IMG/VR virus record: IMGVR_UViG_3300033571_011898 | Span: 1-33,769 of that record | Source: a virus | Length of the DNA: 33,769 nucleotides | Reading direction: 5' to 3' (one strand) | Part shown: in pieces, positions 1 to 7,904 of the stretch | Layout of the letters: every line of letters begins with the position of its first letter | Position numbering within the stretch: the stretch's first letter is position 1 | Program-made: the position numbers and the translations under genes | Notes under the pieces: generated by a model | The model's database searches: none | Seen by the model: the letters and a program-made list of their open reading frames with translations, nothing else | Told to the model about the DNA's origin: nothing

Positions 1-87
1 TAGAATTAGATTAACAATACTTGCACAGAGACACCAAGATTGGGGACACACACCAAGACAATACGGATTGGATAATGCAACAGAGGA
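1..87. repeat. Left copy of 87-bp terminal direct repeat (circular join)
   Basis: The first 87 bases are identical to the last 87. The repeat lies inside one glycosyltransferase reading frame that is continuous across the join. An exact overlap of this size is what a circular genome looks like when an assembler writes the closing k-mer twice. A genuine 87-bp terminal repeat of a linear virion genome is possible but less likely. Confidence 0.95.
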
Positions 88-409
88 ATGGGTATGTATG
101 AGTGGTGAAGATAATTATTATGCTCCAGTCTTTGTTGAGAAGATGTTAAAGGCAGGAGAGAACCATCACTTTGTTTATTGTGATATGGTCCACAATTGGA
201 TGAATCAAGAATATATTCCAATCAAATCAACATTACAATACGGAACAATAGATATTGGAAACTTTATGTGTAAGACCAATATGGGTAAAAGAATAAAACT
301 ACAAACAACAATCTCAGAAGCAGACTGGTTATTCATAGAGGAGTTTAGAAGAAAGTTTGAACACGCAAAAATAAAAAAGGTCAACGGAGTATTGTATGTC
401 CACAATTGA
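1..409 (+). CDS. GT2-like glycosyltransferase, C-terminal part (gene spans the circular join)
   Basis: This is the 3' part of the gene that begins at 33507; joined across the repeat, the protein is 194 aa. The frame is open from base 2. The join region contains an acidic SGEDN motif (about residues 93-97 of the joined protein) where GT-A enzymes carry the metal-binding DxD. The tail (SEADWLFIEEFRRKF) resembles the C-terminal helices of short phage GT2 proteins. It is short for the family and probably contains only the nucleotide-sugar domain. The last 14 bases overlap the start of the large terminase, so the two are probably co-translated. An internal ATG at 68 is not the real start. Donor and acceptor cannot be read from the sequence. 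Confidence 0.75.
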   Translation, partial: RIRLTILAQRHQDWGHTPRQYGLDNATEEWVCMSGEDNYYAPVFVEKMLKAGENHHFVYCDMVHNWMNQEYIPIKSTLQYGTIDIGNFMCKTNMGKRIKLQTTISEADWLFIEEFRRKFEHAKIKKVNGVLYVHN

Positions 410-1727
410 TATAACTCCAACCAAGAGACAGAGTGAAGCGTGGCGTTACCTCACAGATGACAAGACCAATATAGTTTTATTTGGTGGGTCAGCTGGTGGA
501 GGAAAGTCTTGGTTGGGTTGTTTATGGATTGCAACAATCTGTTTAAGATATAAAGGTGTCAGATGTTTGGTTGGTAGAAGTGTATTAACACAATTAAGAT
601 TAACCACACTCAATACATTATTTGAATTACTTAATACTATGGGATTAAAGAGTGGTGAACATTTCAATTACAATGGACAAAGTAATGTTCTTACATTCTA
701 TAACAAGAGTGAGATTATATTCAAGGACCTTGCGTACAACCCATCAGATCCCAACTATGATAGTCTTGGTTCATTAGAGGTATCGGCTTGTTTCATAGAT
801 GAGGCCAGTCAAATTTCGTCATTAGCGTACAACATCGTTAAGTCTCGTATAAGATATAAACTAAATGAATATAAACTTATACCAAAAGTCTTAATGACTT
901 GTAACCCTGCAAACAATTGGATTAAGAAGGATTTTTATTTACCACATACACAAGGAAGATTGGATGAGAACAAAGTGTTTATTCCTTCCTTACCTATGGA
1001 CAATCCACACTTACCACCAACCTATATTGATATGTTAAAGGAGTTACCTCCACAACAAAGAAGAAGATTATTGGAAGGAGATTGGGATTATTTGGATGAG
1101 ACAGATAGTCTATTCAAGTTTGATGAAATATCAAATAGTGTATTTAGATATAGTCCAAATACAACTGATAAGAAGTATATGACAATAGACGTAGCAAGGT
1201 TTGGTGATGACAGGTCCGTGGTGATGGTGTGGGTGGGACTGGTTCTCGTAGAATGTCACGTGTATAGGAAACTATCAACCACAGAATTATCGTCCAATAT
1301 ACAGGACCTAATGCGTTCACACGGGATACATCCAAATAATTGTATTGTGGATAGTGATGGTGTAGGAGGCGGAGTTAGTGACCAATTGAGAGCAACCAAC
1401 TTTGTCAACAACGCAAGACCATTACACGAACAGAACTTCTCCAATCTAAAATCACAATGTTATGTAAAACTATCTGATATGTTTAGGGAAGGTAAACTAA
1501 GTTTGAATATATTGGAACCAAGTGTGATAGATGACTTGACACAAGAGTTACTTAGTGTTAAATTAAAAGATATAGATAAAGATAATAAAGTACAGGTACA
1601 ATCAAAGGATGAAATGAAAAGGATATTAGGAAAGTCTCCTGACCTTTCAGATTGTATGATGATGAGAATGTTACCTGAAATAAAAACCCAAAAGACAACG
1701 GGTAGATACGCAATAATGCAAATATAA
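396..1727 (+). CDS. terL: Terminase large subunit (packaging ATPase/nuclease)
   Basis: This 443-aa protein is the packaging motor that pumps DNA into the prohead and cuts it. The N-terminal ATPase has a Walker A motif GGSAGGGKS (residues 30-38), a Walker B ACFIDEAS with acidic residues D135 and E136, and a coupling motif LMTCNPAN (about 166-173). The C-terminal RNase H-like nuclease begins with TIDVARFGDDRS (263-274, D265 and D272), followed by CIVDSDGVGGG and, near the end, PDLSDCMMMRM, which supplies the third acidic position. Length and motif order are normal for TerL. It overlaps the upstream glycosyltransferase by 14 nt. The small subunit candidate lies at 31273, with the HNH/methyltransferase/glycosyltransferase cassette between the two, which is unusual. 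Confidence 0.95.
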   Translation: MSTIDITPTKRQSEAWRYLTDDKTNIVLFGGSAGGGKSWLGCLWIATICLRYKGVRCLVGRSVLTQLRLTTLNTLFELLNTMGLKSGEHFNYNGQSNVLTFYNKSEIIFKDLAYNPSDPNYDSLGSLEVSACFIDEASQISSLAYNIVKSRIRYKLNEYKLIPKVLMTCNPANNWIKKDFYLPHTQGRLDENKVFIPSLPMDNPHLPPTYIDMLKELPPQQRRRLLEGDWDYLDETDSLFKFDEISNSVFRYSPNTTDKKYMTIDVARFGDDRSVVMVWVGLVLVECHVYRKLSTTELSSNIQDLMRSHGIHPNNCIVDSDGVGGGVSDQLRATNFVNNARPLHEQNFSNLKSQCYVKLSDMFREGKLSLNILEPSVIDDLTQELLSVKLKDIDKDNKVQVQSKDEMKRILGKSPDLSDCMMMRMLPEIKTQKTTGRYAIMQI

Positions 1728-1728
1728 C

Positions 1729-2460
1729 ATGTTAAAATTCAAACTAAATGAAATAGAATATAAACTACCTGACTTTATATCTATTGAGAATTATGCAAAG
1801 ATTTACAAGGTAAAAGATTTATTCAGTGATGATTATTTTGCAGCAAAGATTATTAACATAATCACAGACGCACCATTAGAAGAATTATTGGAGGCAGACT
1901 ATGAGGAAGTATCATACTTAGCCGCATACATCATGTCACAGATACCATTAGAAAAACCAAAGTTCGTAGATAGATTTGAATTGGATGGTGTTCACTATGG
2001 GTTCTTTCCTAATTGGAGGGAGTTAACTTTTGCAGAGTTTGTGGATATGGATACCATCTCAACAAAGAAACCTGATGAGTTATTGAATATGTTACACATA
2101 CTTGCTGCAGTTATGTACAGACCAATCGTAGAAGAAAAGTCAGAACATGATTATAAAATAGAAAAGTATAATGTGGAAACGATGAAAGACAGGTCGGAAC
2201 TGTTCAAAAAGAAATTAGATATTAAGTACGTTCTCGGAGCACAGTTTTTTTTTATCAACTACGCAAACAGATTTTTAAATTATTCCCATCTGTCTTCGAT
2301 GCCGACACTCTCGATTTGGATGAAACTGAAACTAATGTGGGTGATGAGGAGATGGATATTCGCAGCAATTTTCAAAAGACGTATGGATGGTTCGTTGTCG
2401 TCAACAGAATTGCTGGAAACGATTTTACGAAACACGAAGTTATCTATCAAAAGAAACTAA
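1729..2460 (+). CDS. Tail-assembly-chaperone-like protein, zero-frame product
   Basis: The first 175 codons look genuine: an N-terminal helical region, then a conserved-looking block (FELDGVHYGFFPNWRELTF, LNMLHILAAVMYRP, YKIEKYN) that I associate, from memory, with a family in uncultured Bacteroidota phages next to tail genes. At a run of nine T (2245-2253) the character changes. In this frame the last 68 residues become Trp- and Met-rich and shadow-like, whereas the -1 frame continues as a normal protein for 97 residues. The zero-frame C-terminus is therefore either the short product of a slippage pair, as in lambda G/GT, or an artefact of a miscounted homopolymer. It starts 1 nt after the terL stop. 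The chaperone role is inferred from position and frame change. Confidence 0.6.
   Translation: MLKFKLNEIEYKLPDFISIENYAKIYKVKDLFSDDYFAAKIINIITDAPLEELLEADYEEVSYLAAYIMSQIPLEKPKFVDRFELDGVHYGFFPNWRELTFAEFVDMDTISTKKPDELLNMLHILAAVMYRPIVEEKSEHDYKIEKYNVETMKDRSELFKKKLDIKYVLGAQFFFINYANRFLNYSHLSSMPTLSIWMKLKLMWVMRRWIFAAIFKRRMDGSLSSTELLETILRNTKLSIKRN
2245..2253 (+). other. T9 slippery run / frame-change site
   Basis: Nine consecutive T follow a CAG codon. Read in zero frame they give FFF then INYAN; slipping back one base gives FFF then YQLRKQIFKLF, and the -1 frame stays open to 2546. Such runs support -1 ribosomal or transcriptional slippage and are also the place where a base can be lost in sequencing. 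A tenth T would restore the long frame. Confidence 0.7.
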
Positions 2461-2546
2461 TTGAGATATTAAACCAACTATCGTATTTATTAGATTACGA
2501 TAGGGAACAAAAGAAATTACAAAATAAACAGGTCAAAACAATATAA
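2253..2546 (+). CDS. Minus-1 frame extension of the chaperone-like gene
   Basis: This segment is the -1 frame continuation of the gene starting at 1729; the fused product would be 272 aa. It reads as a normal soluble domain: FYQLRKQIFKLFPSVFDAD, an acidic linker (DLDETETNVGDEEMD), then KTYGWFVVVNRIAGNDFT and a helical C-terminus (KKLIEILNQLSYLLDYDRE). The GW...AGND..K pattern resembles, from memory, the C-terminal part of the same family in other phages where it lies in a single frame. It has no good start of its own; the ATG at 2316 falls inside the domain. It ends 17 nt before the next gene. I consider it truly translated, by slippage or because the true T run is longer. Confidence 0.65.
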   Translation, partial: YQLRKQIFKLFPSVFDADTLDLDETETNVGDEEMDIRSNFQKTYGWFVVVNRIAGNDFTKHEVIYQKKLIEILNQLSYLLDYDREQKKLQNKQVKTI

Positions 2547-2563
2547 TTTTATATTTATAGTAT

Positions 2564-3568
2564 ATGATAGTTAATTATAAAACAATAATCCAAGATTTAA
2601 GTGGGATTGCGTACTATCACAATCAGATTAATTCCTTCGGATATGGTGACATAACACAAATCACCATGGATATTGAAACAAAACAAGAACCCCTATATAC
2701 AAAAATGTATGTAGTACCTGGTTCTGTACAACTAGCACAAAACAGACTATTATATAATCTTTCAATTATAATATTAGACCAAATTAATGATGACTATTCC
2801 AATCAGGAAGAAGTTATGTCAGATACACTTGAGATTTGTAAGGACGTATTTACAATACTCTACCAATCCTACACAGCCAATTATGGTGGTTTTTCTATTG
2901 ATTATACTCCACTATGGGGTCCAAATGTTACACCGTTTACAGAAAGATTTGAAACGATTTTAGGTGGATGGACGATGAACTTAACAATAGAACAACCCTT
3001 CGATTATAATACTTGTGTACTTCCAATATCAGGATTCACAGTACCAGCAAGTGTAAACAAAGTAACTTACTATCAAATTATAGATGATCTAAGAGATTTA
3101 TCTGTAGCACACGAACAAATCAATTCATTTGGATTTGGTGACATTACCCAATTAACTATGGATATTGAAACCAAACAATCACCTATATATACAAAATTAT
3201 ATGTGGTTCCGAATGATACAGTATTAGCACAAAATCAATTAACATATAATTTCCAAGTAATAGTAGCCGATAGGTTAAAGGATGACTACTCCAATCAGAG
3301 AGATGTAATGAATGACACACTTGAAATAATGAAAGATGTGTTCACCTTCTTATATTTATCAGAGTATGAAAGTGAGTGGGACGCCACAGTTGAACCATTT
3401 TTAGAAAGATTTGAGGATGTACTGGCAGGGTGGACAATGAGTTTAACACTAACACAACCTTTTGACTACAATAGATGTAATGTCCCTGAAAGACCCTTCG
3501 TAAATAAGAAGTGGTATGAACTAGCAGAATTATGGAACACTATATCTACTGACTGGAAAAACGTATAA
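2564..3568 (+). CDS. Tandem-duplicated tail-terminator/neck-like protein
   Basis: This 334-aa protein consists of two copies of one domain of about 150 residues (roughly 3-152 and 170-313). In the core, from INSFGYGDITQ to FTILYQS in copy 1 and INSFGFGDITQ to FTFLYLS in copy 2, 56 of 81 aligned residues are identical by my hand count. Both copies end with a PFxERFExxxxGWTM block followed by QPFDYNxC. Single-domain relatives occur, as far as I recall, in Bacteroidota phages beside tail genes, where a tail terminator or head-tail joining role is plausible. The start is preceded by an AT-rich leader containing TATATTTATAG and no Shine-Dalgarno site. The function is inferred from neighbours; the duplication is directly visible. 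Confidence 0.55.
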   Translation: MIVNYKTIIQDLSGIAYYHNQINSFGYGDITQITMDIETKQEPLYTKMYVVPGSVQLAQNRLLYNLSIIILDQINDDYSNQEEVMSDTLEICKDVFTILYQSYTANYGGFSIDYTPLWGPNVTPFTERFETILGGWTMNLTIEQPFDYNTCVLPISGFTVPASVNKVTYYQIIDDLRDLSVAHEQINSFGFGDITQLTMDIETKQSPIYTKLYVVPNDTVLAQNQLTYNFQVIVADRLKDDYSNQRDVMNDTLEIMKDVFTFLYLSEYESEWDATVEPFLERFEDVLAGWTMSLTLTQPFDYNRCNVPERPFVNKKWYELAELWNTISTDWKNV

Positions 3569-3588
3569 TATAAAAATATTCAAACACT

Positions 3589-5829
3589 ATGGGTCAACTT
3601 ACCAATCAATATGTTTCACAATCTTATCAAGGTTTATTAAACCTTGAAAATCCATTTACAGGAGTTACCAATTCTTTACAATATGTAACGGATGGTCTTG
3701 GTGGAAATACATCATTACAAATATCATCTACGGAAACTAAAGTTACAGGTTCTTTATATGTAACAAATGTTCCAAGTGGTAGTTCTTCAAATCAAGTATT
3801 GGTTTGGAACACAAGTACTAATAAAGTAGAAAGAAGAACTGACGCAGGAACTTCAGGAACTAGTGGTACGTCAGGTACCAGTGGAAGTAGTGGTACCTCA
3901 GGTTCATCAGGAACTAGTGGAAGTAGTGGTACCTCAGGAACTAGTGGAAGTTCAGGAAGTAGTGGTACGTCAGGTTCTTCAGGAACGAGTGGTAGTAATG
4001 GTTCAAGTGGTACGTCAGGTACTAGTGGAAGTTCAGGAAGTAGTGGTACCTCAGGAACATCGGGTTCTTCAGGTACCAGTGGTAGTGATGGAAGTAGTGG
4101 AACTTCAGGAACAAGTGGAAGTGATGGAAGCAGTGGTACGTCAGGAACAAGTGGTACATCAGGAACAAGTGGTGATAGTATATTTGCACAAACAGGAAGT
4201 TTTTGGGCTACAACAAATAATATACAAATTACAGGTTCTTTAATAGTATCTGGTTCAGAAACTATTACTAGTAATTTACAAATGTTCTCACCATCTTCAA
4301 TACTGAATGCATCTGTTCAGCCAGGTGCATACATTACATCTTCTTTACCTGTATCACAATCAAATGTAATATTTGCAAATGTAACAACCGCAACATCACA
4401 AGGTTCTTTACTTGCTAGCTTTACAGGTTCAATTGTAATATCAGGTTCAAATAATATTTTATTTAACTCAAATAGAACTAATACATTAGTTTTAGCAGGA
4501 AGTTATGGATATATTGGTGGTAATAATAATACGTTAATTCAAATACCAACATTAAATACTGGTTCTGTTTATAGACCAGCGTTTAATGGAAATTATTCAA
4601 ATGCTGCAACAATTTTAAGATTTACATCAGGATCTTTAGCACAACCATCAATTGCAAATAATGTGATATATGGTACATATAACATCACACACGATAGTAG
4701 TTCAGTAAGTCACGCAAATAATCTAATTTTTGGTACATTCACAACAATTCATACAGGTAGTCAAGCGGTTGCACAACAAACATTTGCAAATAATATTGTA
4801 AATGGAACTTTAACTCATACAGATTATACATCATCGATTGTTAATATGAGTAATAATAATATCGCTGGTGCATCACACACACTAAACAACTTTTACCATA
4901 CTACAGTCGGTTCAAATACAATAGCATTCAATAGAAACTTTTTAGCAGGACAATTAAATACTGTAACTATATCGGGATCAACAATAACAGGTGGAGCAAG
5001 AGCAGTAAGTGATAGTATATTTGGTGGTTTTACAAATGAAATTATTTCATCAGTATCAGGAAGTAATAGTGGTAGTCTTTCTGCAACTCTTTTATATGGT
5101 CGTCAACTTGTTTTAAGAGGTAATAGTGCACCCACTACAGGAGGTAGTGCTTTCTTAGGTAGATTTAATGACTCAGGTTCTTTATCAAATTCAGAAGATA
5201 TTGTATTTGCAGTTGGTACAGGTACAGGAGCAGGAAACAGAAGAACAGGTTTCTATATTGATAGTGGAAGTAATGTTGTTACATCAGGTTCACTTACAAG
5301 TATTGGTAATGCAACAATCACAGGTTCATTAAATGTGACTGGTTCAGTTACAATTGCAAACGCAGGTGACCTTACGATGTATGGACACAAGATGTTTAAT
5401 GCTGCTGAGTTTTGGTCTAATACGACACAAAGCGGAAGTGCTGGTGTAAGTGGTTCATTAAACTTTGATGCTTCGGGTAGTGCTGTAGGTGTATCATTAG
5501 TAAGTGGTTCAAGATTAACTGTTGCGAATGGTGGTACATATAATGTACAATTCTCAGCACAGATTGAAACATCTGCTGGTTCTGATACAGCATATGTATG
5601 GTTTAAGAAAAACGGAACTAATGTTAGTGATAGTGCAACAAAAGTTGTATTAGCAAATAATACTGCACAGGTAATGACGGTGAATATATTGGATGAAGCA
5701 GCTGCAAATGACTACTATGAATTGGGTTATCAGTTTACAAACGGTAACGCAACCGTATTAGCAGAAGTGGCATCAGGTAATATACCAGCAATACCATCAG
5801 TAATAGCAACAGTAACACAAGCAAGATAA
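3589..5829 (+). CDS. Collagen-like tail fibre protein (Gly-Thr-Ser repeats)
   Basis: This 746-aa structural protein begins with about 85 residues of likely virion-attachment domain (MGQLTNQYVSQSYQGL...). Residues 87-195 have glycine at every third position without a break (37 glycines), mostly GTS and GSS with occasional GSN and GSD. Such repeats can form a collagen-like triple helix and suit a trimeric fibre shaft. The middle is rich in Ser, Asn and Gly with repeated beta-strand-like NNI/SGS segments, suggesting a beta-solenoid or repeated-strand shaft. The last 150 residues (from about GDLTMYGHKMF) look like a jelly-roll head of the C1q/TNF type, with SAQIETSAGSDTAYVWFKKNG. It lies upstream of the baseplate genes. 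The fibre role is well supported; the receptor is unknown. Confidence 0.75.
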   Translation: MGQLTNQYVSQSYQGLLNLENPFTGVTNSLQYVTDGLGGNTSLQISSTETKVTGSLYVTNVPSGSSSNQVLVWNTSTNKVERRTDAGTSGTSGTSGTSGSSGTSGSSGTSGSSGTSGTSGSSGSSGTSGSSGTSGSNGSSGTSGTSGSSGSSGTSGTSGSSGTSGSDGSSGTSGTSGSDGSSGTSGTSGTSGTSGDSIFAQTGSFWATTNNIQITGSLIVSGSETITSNLQMFSPSSILNASVQPGAYITSSLPVSQSNVIFANVTTATSQGSLLASFTGSIVISGSNNILFNSNRTNTLVLAGSYGYIGGNNNTLIQIPTLNTGSVYRPAFNGNYSNAATILRFTSGSLAQPSIANNVIYGTYNITHDSSSVSHANNLIFGTFTTIHTGSQAVAQQTFANNIVNGTLTHTDYTSSIVNMSNNNIAGASHTLNNFYHTTVGSNTIAFNRNFLAGQLNTVTISGSTITGGARAVSDSIFGGFTNEIISSVSGSNSGSLSATLLYGRQLVLRGNSAPTTGGSAFLGRFNDSGSLSNSEDIVFAVGTGTGAGNRRTGFYIDSGSNVVTSGSLTSIGNATITGSLNVTGSVTIANAGDLTMYGHKMFNAAEFWSNTTQSGSAGVSGSLNFDASGSAVGVSLVSGSRLTVANGGTYNVQFSAQIETSAGSDTAYVWFKKNGTNVSDSATKVVLANNTAQVMTVNILDEAAANDYYELGYQFTNGNATVLAEVASGNIPAIPSVIATVTQAR
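3847..4173 (+). repeat. Coding tandem repeat for collagen-like Gly-x-Ser triplets
   Basis: This stretch is built from 9-base-period units such as GGTACGTCA, GGAAGTAGT and GGAACTAGT, encoding uninterrupted G-[TS]-[SND] triplets of the fibre protein. Synonymous codons vary between units, so the protein pattern is better conserved than the DNA. The number of units could vary by recombination or be miscounted in a short-read assembly. Confidence 0.85.
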
Positions 5830-5830
5830 T

Positions 5831-6316
5831 ATGGATTATACTATAATCGCACCAATCATAAAAGATACCATACAGGATGTACTCTCACAAAGGGTGTATC
5901 CTTTTGGATTTGCAAAGAATAGAGGATTGAGTGATAAGGTTGCGAGTGGTAAGTTAAGAAGAAGTGTGACAGTAGATGTGGTCCCAAGTGAAGATAGACC
6001 TATCATAAGGATATTTATGGAAGACTATTGGCAGTGGGTACAGAGTGGTAGAATGCCAGGAAAAAAGGATGTACCACTTAGTGCAATTGAAGAATGGATT
6101 AAGTCAAGAGGGTTGACAGGTAGGGATAAAAAAGGTAAATTTATAAAAAGAAAAAGTTTTGCTTTCGCAATACGAACAAACATAAAAAAATTCGGAATAA
6201 GACCATCCAATTTCTTGGACAAAACAATTAATCTATTGGAGACAGACCAAAGGATTATTGATGCGTTAGGACAGGAAGCCTTTGAAGAATTGATAAACAG
6301 ATTAGAAGGAATTTAA
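5831..6316 (+). CDS. HK97-gp10-like tail completion / head-tail joining protein
   Basis: This 161-aa protein follows the fibre gene after 1 nt. The central block EDYWQWVQSGRMPGKK, then AIEEWIKSRGL, then FAFAIRTNIKKFGIRPSNF and a C-terminal amphipathic helix is the pattern of HK97 gp10-like completion proteins, where a short WxxVxxGR segment precedes an alpha-helix. Such proteins close the tail or join it to the connector. The length fits the family. Its place beside tail rather than head genes reflects the rearranged order of this genome. The exact place in the virion is inferred. Confidence 0.6.
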   Translation: MDYTIIAPIIKDTIQDVLSQRVYPFGFAKNRGLSDKVASGKLRRSVTVDVVPSEDRPIIRIFMEDYWQWVQSGRMPGKKDVPLSAIEEWIKSRGLTGRDKKGKFIKRKSFAFAIRTNIKKFGIRPSNFLDKTINLLETDQRIIDALGQEAFEELINRLEGI

Positions 6317-6317
6317 A

Positions 6318-7901
6318 ATGAGTTTTGGATACCCACAATTATACGCAAACGGACTAAACAGTAATACACAAATCAGAAGGTCCACTGACATGATTTATCA
6401 AAGAGGTGGAACCTATGAGGTTGTATTAACAGGTAGTACCTACCAATCATCTATGCAGTTGGATGTAGAGTTATTTTCTGATGATGAAAAGGTTGGTACA
6501 ATGACACTTGTTCCGTATGACGTAACACAATCAGGTGCAACATTTACATATCGTTTTAATATAAGACCATACGAGTACTTATCAAACTTTATAGAATCGG
6601 AACACTACCAATACTATTGGTTATATGACTGGTACACAACCAATCAAGATATTAACATTAATAATCCATATCCAAATAAGATTAAGGCGAATTTTAGATA
6701 TGGGTACAAATACTATAGTGGTTCAACACTAATTCCTGAATTTACAGGTGTATCAACCAATAATTTAAATCACTATACAGACATTCCATTCTGTGCAACA
6801 AGTACAGGATTCACTGCAAGTGGATTTACAAACACAGGAAACTATTTTGATTATATCGGTGGTAGTTTCCAAATGGGTAAGGAGAAATATTACTTATCAA
6901 ACTTTGATCAAGAATTGGGTACAGTAATAGGTACAGGTCTTACAATTAATACAATAGATGTTAATAGAAGATTGTCACCTATGTCTCAGTATCTATTGGA
7001 TGGACCATCTGTTCCTGAGATGAGTGAGACTGGTAGATTCTTAACAGACGCACCAAGGATACAAACCATACAAGAACACGAAAACTATGTATTGTCTTTC
7101 TTAAATGGTCAGACAGGAGATAGACAAGTAATTGAGGCAGACTTTGCGGTGTTTGAATTTTTTGATATTAATAATAATCAGATTGTTTATTTTGAACAAC
7201 AAATTAATTTTAGTGGTACAACATACCAATCTCCAACAGGATATACCGATACTTTGAGGATATTCAATTTACCTTGTGGTCCAAAAGATATTACAAATAT
7301 TTATTCTTCTGTTCTATGGCAAAATGTTGCATATTATAGAGTACAATTATTTTATGCATATCCAACTAATACTGCATTTAGAACAACATTAGGACCAATA
7401 GGTCCTGTATCAGAGGCATTCTATTTTTATCTATATGATAACTGTGGACCTGAAGATACAAGACTATCCTTTATTAACGCAAGAGGTGGATATGATTATT
7501 TTACATTTACAAGATTTAGACAAGACATAAAGAAAATAACAAGACAAACATATAACAACAGATACTACGCAACAAACCTATCATCTCCTGATAGGAATAT
7601 AGGTAGAACAGTTAAGACTTTTGATACAAATGTTGAAAGAGAATTTGTATTGGAAAGTGACTTTTTAAGTGAGGCGTATGGTAATTGGTTGGAACAATTA
7701 TTTTATTCTCCTATTGTCTATGAGATGAAAGAAGATTATATTTCTCCATTAGACAGACAGGATAAAATATATAAAGACTTAAGACCTATACAAATACTAT
7801 CAACAGAAGTTGAGACTATTAACACAAAACACAAAAAATTAAATAAATACAGAATCACTTGTAAATACGCAGATGGTTTCTTCGTAAATAAAGGTTTCTA
7901 A
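6318..7901 (+). CDS. Virion structural protein, probable distal tail/baseplate component
   Basis: This 527-aa protein is rich in Tyr, Thr, Asn and aromatic residues with predicted beta-structure throughout and no signal peptide or membrane segment. The N-terminal 110 residues (SFGYPQLYANGLNSNTQIRR, then TFTYRFNIRPYEYLSNFI) look like a beta-sandwich. A central block FLTDAPRIQTIQEHENYVL and a C-terminal block (RQTYNNRYY, LEQLFYSPIVYEM) resemble proteins I recall between completion proteins and tail hubs in Bacteroidota phages. It lies 1 nt after the gp10-like gene and 3 nt before the hub candidate, so the three are translated together. A distal-tail or baseplate role is inferred from this position; no catalytic motif is visible. 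Confidence 0.5.
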   Translation: MSFGYPQLYANGLNSNTQIRRSTDMIYQRGGTYEVVLTGSTYQSSMQLDVELFSDDEKVGTMTLVPYDVTQSGATFTYRFNIRPYEYLSNFIESEHYQYYWLYDWYTTNQDININNPYPNKIKANFRYGYKYYSGSTLIPEFTGVSTNNLNHYTDIPFCATSTGFTASGFTNTGNYFDYIGGSFQMGKEKYYLSNFDQELGTVIGTGLTINTIDVNRRLSPMSQYLLDGPSVPEMSETGRFLTDAPRIQTIQEHENYVLSFLNGQTGDRQVIEADFAVFEFFDINNNQIVYFEQQINFSGTTYQSPTGYTDTLRIFNLPCGPKDITNIYSSVLWQNVAYYRVQLFYAYPTNTAFRTTLGPIGPVSEAFYFYLYDNCGPEDTRLSFINARGGYDYFTFTRFRQDIKKITRQTYNNRYYATNLSSPDRNIGRTVKTFDTNVEREFVLESDFLSEAYGNWLEQLFYSPIVYEMKEDYISPLDRQDKIYKDLRPIQILSTEVETINTKHKKLNKYRITCKYADGFFVNKGF

Positions 7902-7904
7902 TAT

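Noticed and set aside
3847-4173. Possible CRISPR-like or satellite array
   Set aside because: Units are 9-bp periodic, without spacers, and encode a continuous fibre domain.
3863-4243. 126-aa + strand Val/Gln-rich frame inside the collagen-like gene
   Set aside because: A shifted reading of the Gly-x-Ser repeat; the repeat keeps any frame open. The glycine-periodic frame is the coherent one with folded domains on both sides.
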